From Scedosporium boydii (Eukaryota; Ascomycota; Sordariomycetes; Microascales; Microascaceae), in assembly GCA_002221725.1 (NCBI GenBank), contig NJFT01000138.1:1-64000 (forward strand): a stretch of DNA of 64,000 nucleotides, given 5' to 3'. The position numbers and the translations under genes were made by a program. The notes under the pieces are model-generated. The model worked only from the letters and a program-made list of their open reading frames with translations, was not told the origin of the DNA and made no database searches. This document shows positions 57,264-64,000 of the stretch, in pieces. Within the stretch, counting starts at the first letter, position 1; each line of letters starts with the position of its first letter.

Positions 57264-60200
57264 TGTTGACTGGGACGGCGATGCATATTAGGCGGTGCCT
57301 CTTTTGCAAACGAGAAGAATTAAAAAAATATCAAGATCTCGAAAAGCCATGGAGAAATTATTCAAACAATTTTTACGCCTAGGAAAGGTCTAAACTAAAC
57401 TCGTTATTCTCCGATGTCGCCCAATGGTAGGGTGGTTGGGCCCCGCGTGGGGGGAACATAACAAGGTGCCGTCACAGAAGAAGAAGACATCGCCAAGTGT
57501 GCTCTAAGTCGATGACGACGACGATAATCAACTTTTTTCGTTCTTTATCGTGTCCATAATATTTAGTCCATTGATATCCTAGCTGTGAGCCTTCGAGTGC
57601 CTAACCCTCTGCTCATTTGGAAACATCGTCAAAAAGAACAACACAGTCTGGGAAAGGAGGTTTTCATAGAAAGTGGGCAATATGTGATTTGAGCATCGAT
57701 TAATGATGAGAACCTCGCTAATTTAGGCGCGAGCGTACCCCGAAAGCTGGGCCTATAAGAGGAAGAATCTCTCGAAAAAAGGGAAGGCCCCATGATGTCA
57801 ACGGAGTCTTTGAGCCCAAATGAATACAGCTTGAGCCGTATAAAAGAGGATCGGGATGAGGACGAGGCACAAGATGAGTGTGGTGATGAGCTCTTAGAGT
57901 TTACGCATTTCGAAAGGTGGGCGGGCTAGTTGACGCGTCCTCGGACCATCCAAACAATTGGCGCACAGCTCGAAAGCCGACTGTGGTACTACATCAACTA
58001 CATCAACAGCGCGAGGCTGGATGAACAAAACTCGCTCCAAACCAGTGGCCGTGATTCATTTTTCAGTGCCACCATATTTCGTAGACTCGGTCTCCCGATA
58101 TCCCGCTGACTTGTCCCCGGGAGCTGGGCCATCATTACGACGGATAGGCCGGGGTTCTCTTCATGTCCGAAGTCCTGGGCCGGCTCCAGGCATTCCTTGG
58201 CCCAAATGCTGACGAGGTCTCCGCAAAGGAACATTGAAGTATTCGTCATGGCGTGCAACGACTACATTGTAAACCCCACTCAAACAGAGTTCACGCCAGT
58301 ATGAACGTGTTATTCTTAGCAACATGTGCCAACTTGAACTATACACCAACTTACTGACCAGCGCTCGCCCACCTCATGGCTCCACGAGCTCCCAAGTCCC
58401 TACTTGTAGCTTTAACTTTGGGCTTCTTCGTACACTACTTTGTAGCATCTCCAACCAAGCTCTCTGGGTTGGTAATTTCGCTGCGCCCGTTGCGGTCCCA
58501 CCTGGTCTTGCTCAAAACTGATAGCAACCAGATGTCATTAACACTGTCCGAAGCTGTGGTGCGGTGCGCTTGAAGTCCTGCAGTCTCGAGGAGGGTGTGT
58601 TGTTGCTTTTGAAAAGACCAAGCACTTTACGGTGCTCAATCTCTTGATACTGCATAGTTAGTTATTGTCCCTGAGAGGACTTGAAAAAAGCAGTTTCTTC
58701 AAATTTCTGTCGGAGGAAAAAGGGTCTTCATCGTCCAAGGAACTAAAGACACACGAAGCAGCCTACCCTTCAACCGGAAAACCGTTACCATTCAAGGATA
58801 ATCAGCAATATACTTTAGAGAAACTATAAAAAAGAAAATCGGTGTACCGTGTAAAATGGACCATAGCTCGTACTGTTTCCCTTTTCCGAGATGAACTGAC
58901 AATAAGGGAAGGTACCGAGCGTCGGACCCTTTCCTCCATCCCTTCCTCGCATTCTTGTCCATCCAATCAGAGTCGTTTGGTACCTGAATAGATTTGCACC
59001 CACCCGCATTGAATTTCCCGTACAGCGCATCGAGTCACTCCCGTCAACTTCTTGCAATCATTTGTCACCGTCGTTTGCTCGGATCATAACAAGTATCTTA
59101 TGACTCCCCACTGAGGAAAAATTGGGAAAAAAATTCAAAAACCAGGAAATCGACCACCACCTCCGGCCCGATATATAGAATTGGGTTTCCGCAACTGAAG
59201 TAGATTGTACACTACGGGCGATCAGTAGATCACTAAACAAGCAACAAACGTCGAACTGCAATCTCCAACTCCGCAGTGGCTTATCGCAGCAACAGGTACA
59301 AAGGCAGCAAGGGCTCCACTGATGACGAAAAAGCAGGAGGGCAAAAAAAAAAAAAAAACCATGCCGCACAATTTCTTGATCATTATCGTCCACATCAATG
59401 CAGAATCGGAGATTTACTCGGCCCAAGTATCGCCTCTTCAACATGTGAGTTGGACGTTTTTCTCTTCAGAACGAGCCGGGACAGGCGGGTCAGACTATCC
59501 CAAGCTGGACTGTGGCGATAATCCTCCATCTTTTTCTCTCTCCCAAATGTGAAAAACTCTTCTGCGATTTGCACTTCGCGAGTGGGGCCATAAGGCGAAA
59601 GAGAGACAGTATGCGTCAGAGACCGAGCCAATCCCGAACCTGCCGGAGTGTACAATTGCACGAAGGTAGTGTTAGTGTAATGCAATATGCAATAATCGTC
59701 GTCCTAAGCAACGGACTTGAAGGCGAGAAAAATCACAACACAACGAAAGAATCTGGAGAAGGGCGGTTGCGGGAAGAAAAGCTGCCGGGCCAAAACTAGT
59801 CTCCGGGCAATGCTCAAATTTACATCCAAAAGATCTATGTACAATGAATGCAAACTGCAAAGCACTGGAAAGGCTTGTCGGAGACCATAAACACGCTCGA
59901 CAAAAGCTAGACTCGCAACCAGAGCTGCCTAAGTACACAGCAGAAGATAGTCACTAATCCAGCAAGGAACAAGAAAAATGTCAGAAAATATGAGTTGCCA
60001 GAAGAGAACAGAACCGAGTTTCTTATTGTTTTTGATCGAAAAGAACAAAGACGATTCCTCGCGCGTCAACATCTAGACAAGAAATCCCTTCCCCCTCCCC
60101 ACCGAGAAACCCGATCCTATCCAAAACCTCCTGGAAGACCGCACACACTTGACAAGTGCCGTGGCGACCCATTTGGCTCATACGTTCTTGTCCGGACAAT

Positions 60201-60543
60201 GCAAGACAAAACGAGTACAAGAGCTTGAATCGACGACTCCTGCAAAGCGTGTGGGGAAACGAAAAGTTGACCAAGTCGCAATGCAGAAAACGATTATGTA
60301 CCGGTTCGCCGTTTTTGAAGGTGGTATTGTCCAGTTAAATCCCCGAAATGAAGAGTGCTCGTCTATCATCCCAGTCTAAAAAAAGAATCCCATTAAATAT
60401 ATCCCATGTCGCTAAATCAAGAAAAAGACATCATTTGTATTGACAACCATATGTTCATTAGAGTAGACTCCCCACGATTCGAATCGCTCCGAGGAAAGAC
60501 CCGAAAACCGTGGATGGCGTAGTTGGATGATGGATTAATTGAT
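57264..60543. other. Intergenic, no gene seen
   Basis: The first few hundred bases should hold the ABC transporter promoter and perhaps a short 5' exon. The remainder, including the 3' flank of the GPI-protein gene, has no recognisable gene. An A-run (about 59343-59358) is present. Confidence 0.5.
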
Positions 60544-61023
60544 TTAGAGGGCGAAGGCAACGACACCGAGGAAGGCAGCGAGGCCAGCACCGGCGACCTT
60601 GGCAGCACCGGCAGGGACGGCGGGCTGGGTGGGGACGGGAATGCCGCCGGTGGGGTGGTAGGTGGGAACGGTTCCGTTGGCGGTGGGCTTGGGAGCGCAC
60701 TCCTCACCGCAGTGAACGGCGGGGGTGGAGTGGATGGGCTTCTTGATGGTGCAGCCACCGGGGCAGTGGGTGATGGTGACGGTGGTGGGCTCAGTGATGG
60801 TGATGGTGTTGTCGCCGTCGGTGATGGTGGTGGGCTCGGGGCAGTAGGTGGTGTAGGCAGTCACAACCTCGGTGGCTTCTCCAAGTTAGCATGAATATTC
60901 GGAATGAAGGCAGAGCTATTGAACTCCGGGATACTGAAACATACTGTAGACGGTACCGTTCTGGGCGGGGACAGCACCAGCGGCGGCGAGGCCGGCGAGA
61001 GCGAGGACAGCAGCGTACTTCAT
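60544..61023 (-). CDS. GPI-anchored cell-wall protein, CCG-6-like
   Basis: Small secreted protein of 137 residues. Exons are 61023-60945 and 60878-60544, with a 66-nt intron (60944-60879, GTATGT...GAG, branch-like GCTAAC); the join gives NGTVY-K-ATEVVTAYTTYCPE. A signal peptide is evident (MKYAAVLALAGLAAAGAVPA). The core VVTAYTTYCPEPTTITDG, TVTITHCPGGCTIKKP and VHCGEECAPKP carries cysteines in the spacing I associate with clock-controlled protein 6 and related wall proteins. A Pro/Thr-rich stretch and a C-terminal hydrophobic segment (AGAGLAAFLGVVAFAL) after a small-residue site suggest a GPI anchor. The codons are strongly biased to C in third positions, as in highly expressed genes. A good TATA box lies about 200 nt upstream. 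The name is from memory of family motifs. Confidence 0.8.
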
Positions 61024-61220
61024 TTTGTTGGTATTAGGGGGTTTCCGAAGAAAACGATTGAATTAAGAACGTTTGGTAGTGGTTGAAAGCGAGGAGCTTT
61101 AGGGCGAGTTGGTAACGAATGTAATTGACTGAAGAGTCAGAAGCTGTATTGGAAGCGAGTGTGTGTGGGTGAGGAAGGAAGGGAAAAAGAAGAAATGATT
61201 AGAGGTCTTGGAACGAGGCA

Positions 61221-61227
61221 TTATATA
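61221..61227 (-). promoter_or_regulatory. TATA box of the GPI-protein gene
   Basis: TATATAA on the minus strand, about 200 nt before the ATG at 61023. This leaves a leader of roughly 170 nt that contains a CT-rich patch. Fits a strongly expressed gene. Confidence 0.5.
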
Positions 61228-64000
61228 CAACTGAAGACGAGGGTCTGCCCGAGAGTTTGACAAGTGGATTTGGCTCTGGCTCGGACTTGGACGAAGGGAC
61301 ATGGGGGGTGGAGGGGTGTCCTAGACAAGGGGGCGTGTCTGGAAGTTCTGCTGAGGTTCTTTGTTCAATGCTCATGCCCAGTCCAAATGTCCAATGTTGC
61401 TTTACCCCTGGCGGGCGATAGTGCAGTCGCAGGTCCCCTCCTACCCTATCCACCCATCAAATCTCGATTAGACATGGTGCAGGGCACACGACTTACCGAG
61501 CAGTACGTACCTTTGGCCTTTGGTGGGCTTAACCGCTAATACTAATCAAGATACGGAGTACAAAGTACGAAGTCCGAAGTACTTTTTACGGGGTGGTAGC
61601 ATTCTAAGTACGAGCAATACCCATACTCATTCACTGCAATAGTTACAAGTTCAATGTTACCAGTCTCCAGTTGATGCATCAGTCCAATCCACAAACGTAA
61701 GGGATTAATCAATGGATGGATGGAAATGGGCATACCCATGTACCATGCACCATTGCATTCGTATTCCCCCCCTAATTGCCCCTTTCAAGTTCCTCGCTCC
61801 ACCAAGCGGCGCGAACGGCATCAGCGCTTGGGTGTTGATTGAACAGACGACTCCCCATCAAATTTGCTTTCCAGCGCCACGATGCCCCAGGAGTGTGTGC
61901 CAGCAATGGAGGAGTGGCACAGATTGGGTGTCTCCGAAGTAATTTATCATCAATGATCAGATTTCACCGATGATCCACCACTAGAAGTACGAAGTACACT
62001 ACCTCCAGCGCCTCCATGTGCACATTTTCCCCATTTGTTCACAGGCTGTAACCCTGCGTTCGTGACGGTGGAAGAGGAACGGCGTTATCTAGGATGGATT
62101 TGGCCGATTAGTATTGATAGTCGATTACGAAGTTCCCTATTATCTTTGGGAGTACGGAGGTGTAGAGTAATTACAAAGTAGATGATTACTTGGTCGATGA
62201 AGAGGGTTTGGAAGCATTGATACTCCCTATGGCTACGAAACGACCTTCTCCTTTGTACTTCGTACTGGCCAGTCGAGACTGCAAAGCCGAGTACTATGTG
62301 ATAATGGACTTGGTTGAGCGACAAGGTTCGAATCGAGGGGCTGGGTGCCGGACATGGCCTGAAGCCTTACGACAGTATGATTTGATCCTTGGAGGGTTCT
62401 CGATGTCAACGCCAATGATGTGTGTCCGGCTCTCCGGCGCAAGACTCTATCGCCTACTCGACGCAGGGACAGCGCACAGCTTTGCCAACCGATCCCAGAC
62501 ACCCACGTTCGTCTGAACTCTCAGGAAACGAAGCAAAATGTGTGTGCGTCACAGGCCCCCCTTACTGCAGGAACCTGTGTGCGGTGCATGCGCGGCTAGC
62601 GGACAACAAAGTACTTCTATTGATGTGACAACGGTGAGTGAAAGAAATGCTGGGCGGCTCGAAGCCAGCCACCTGTACCATCCGAGGTACAAACCCCCCC
62701 TACTATGAACTACGAAGTACATAGTTGAATTGCTTCGTGAAGATCGGGTCCATCGAACCCTTTTCTCTCCTTTCCTTTCGTTTTGCTGAATCTAATGCAA
62801 GCCCCAAAGAGTACGGTTAGGGATCCCAGGCTTGGGGGGTACATTCCGGAGGACCATTAGTGCTTTTCCTTCGGTCGGGATTTCCGCATGGTCTACCCGC
62901 TACCACCTACGACATCTAATACGAAAACAGGTACCTGTGTATTTGGCGCAGAGTGATCAAGATCATTGATACTTACCAGGACACTGATCGGCGGTGACAG
63001 CCGTCGCCCATCTAATAAAAGAGCGGCTATCTAGTGCACGCCCAGTATCAGTCGGATGTCGAACATACCAAGACCGGGACGAAACCACCGGTGCAAGACT
63101 ACTCGTCAACAAAGTAATGCACTTTGCGGAGAGGAAAACTTGGCATGGAAATGGCATTCCTTCTTTGCACCCAGGACCTTCCAAACCTCGACTGATCAAG
63201 AACCCGCCGGCCCAGCCCACAACTAATAGTGGCATTGATTATAAAATGCTGATGCTCGGATTGGTCGGTGACTTGAAATTAATGCAGTGGAGAATGCTAG
63301 ATTCAGGGCTTGTGGCGTCAAGGGTTCTCCGATGCTTTGCGGAAGCCCGGCTTCTAGCCAGGCAATTCCTGCACCAAACCAAGTCGTCGGACTTTGATAA
63401 CATTGAACTTCTAGGTAGTGTACACCACTTCTCGAGGGGATTGATAGGAAAGCACCCTTGTCCTGGCAGGCAGACTAACCACCTTCAACAATAGGTTGTC
63501 ATGGACTGCGTAATATTGATATGTAGTGTACGAGGTACACAGCTTCATGAGGTTAGTGGTGGGGTAGTGTAGCTGGAGTCGACTTGATGATGAGAAAAGT
63601 GTTCGATCCATGATTGATCCTTGGAAGGAAATTGATCGCTTTGAAGTTCCAGCCCTGATAGGTGGTGGACGCTGGCGATGGACACTGGTGGTGCGGGAGC
63701 TCTTTCCCGGTTTAGGCGATATTGGCTTCCTGGTTGGGCTGGGTCATGTTGGGTCGTTCTTGCCTGGGTCTTCGAAGTTCGAAGTATTCGAAAAACGAGA
63801 AAAAATCGCTCTCAAAAGGACATGGACAACACCAAATTCTCCGGGCACACCTCGTATTTTTTTTTCCAGCACTGAAAAGTCGAATGCTATTTTCAGCGTC
63901 CAACACCAGAGATCACTGATCGCATGAGATTAACGTCTCCACCGTATCCACTCGACTACGAATCTGGGCTGAAGGCCTGAATGGGAGCACCGAGAATCAT
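61228..64000. other. Intergenic, no gene seen
   Basis: No protein-like frame found. The first part is the upstream flank of the GPI-protein gene. Three exact copies of TACGAAGTA/TACTTCGTA (61988-61996, 62256-62264, 62711-62719) and one TACGGAGTA (61552-61560) occur here, with several one-base variants between 61560 and 61590. Confidence 0.55.

Noticed and set aside
60523..60894. 123-codon glycine-rich plus-strand open frame at the GPI-protein gene
   Set aside because: Reverse complement of a Pro/Thr/Cys-rich coding exon; the minus strand has signal peptide, intron and GPI signal.

Overview
The window reads as nuclear DNA of a filamentous ascomycete (Pezizomycotina, most likely Sordariomycetes). 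Coding regions are interrupted by short introns of about 50-120 nt with GTAAGT/GTATGT-type donors. The proteins include an APSES regulator of the StuA/ASM-1 type, a CCG-6-like wall protein and a fungal ABCC transporter. There is one intron-containing tRNA gene. No operons, bacterial signals, CRISPR arrays or intact transposons were seen.

Layout, left to right. (1) A two-exon gamma-glutamyl phosphate reductase gene (2218-3657). (2) A decayed stretch (about 4065-5970) with an unrecognised broken ORF and a frameshifted relic of a NACHT-ankyrin (NLR-like) gene. (3) A two-exon BRCT-domain gene on the minus strand (6803-7745). (4) A four-exon propionyl/acetyl-CoA synthetase of the ACSS3/PrpE type with a likely mitochondrial presequence (10998-13643). 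(5) A small minus-strand ORF of an unnamed family, then a casein-kinase-1-like kinase starting with a two-codon exon (15604-16706). (6) tRNA-Thr(CGU) on the minus strand (17551-17630). (7) A long coiled-coil, spindle-pole-type protein (18651-21032). (8) A three-exon PIG3-like NAD(P)H quinone oxidoreductase on the minus strand (21460-22659). (9) About 25 kb with no convincing protein gene (22790-47490). (10) stuA (48138-50218) with a long leader. (11) An eight-exon ABCC-type transporter on the minus strand (52023-57263). (12) A two-exon GPI-anchored CCG-6-like protein on the minus strand (60544-61023), then about 3 kb without genes.

The genes are not an obvious cluster. They cover proline synthesis, acyl-CoA formation, mitosis, signalling, development, detoxification and the cell wall, as expected of an ordinary chromosome arm. 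The unusual content is non-coding. A 9-bp word (TACGAAGTA and its reverse complement) occurs about 20 times, and a second palindrome (ATCAATTGAT) six times, all outside genes. Many of them fall in the 25-kb gene-free tract upstream of the developmental regulator. All exon joins were worked out by eye from splice signals and reading-frame continuity; no search or alignment program was run.
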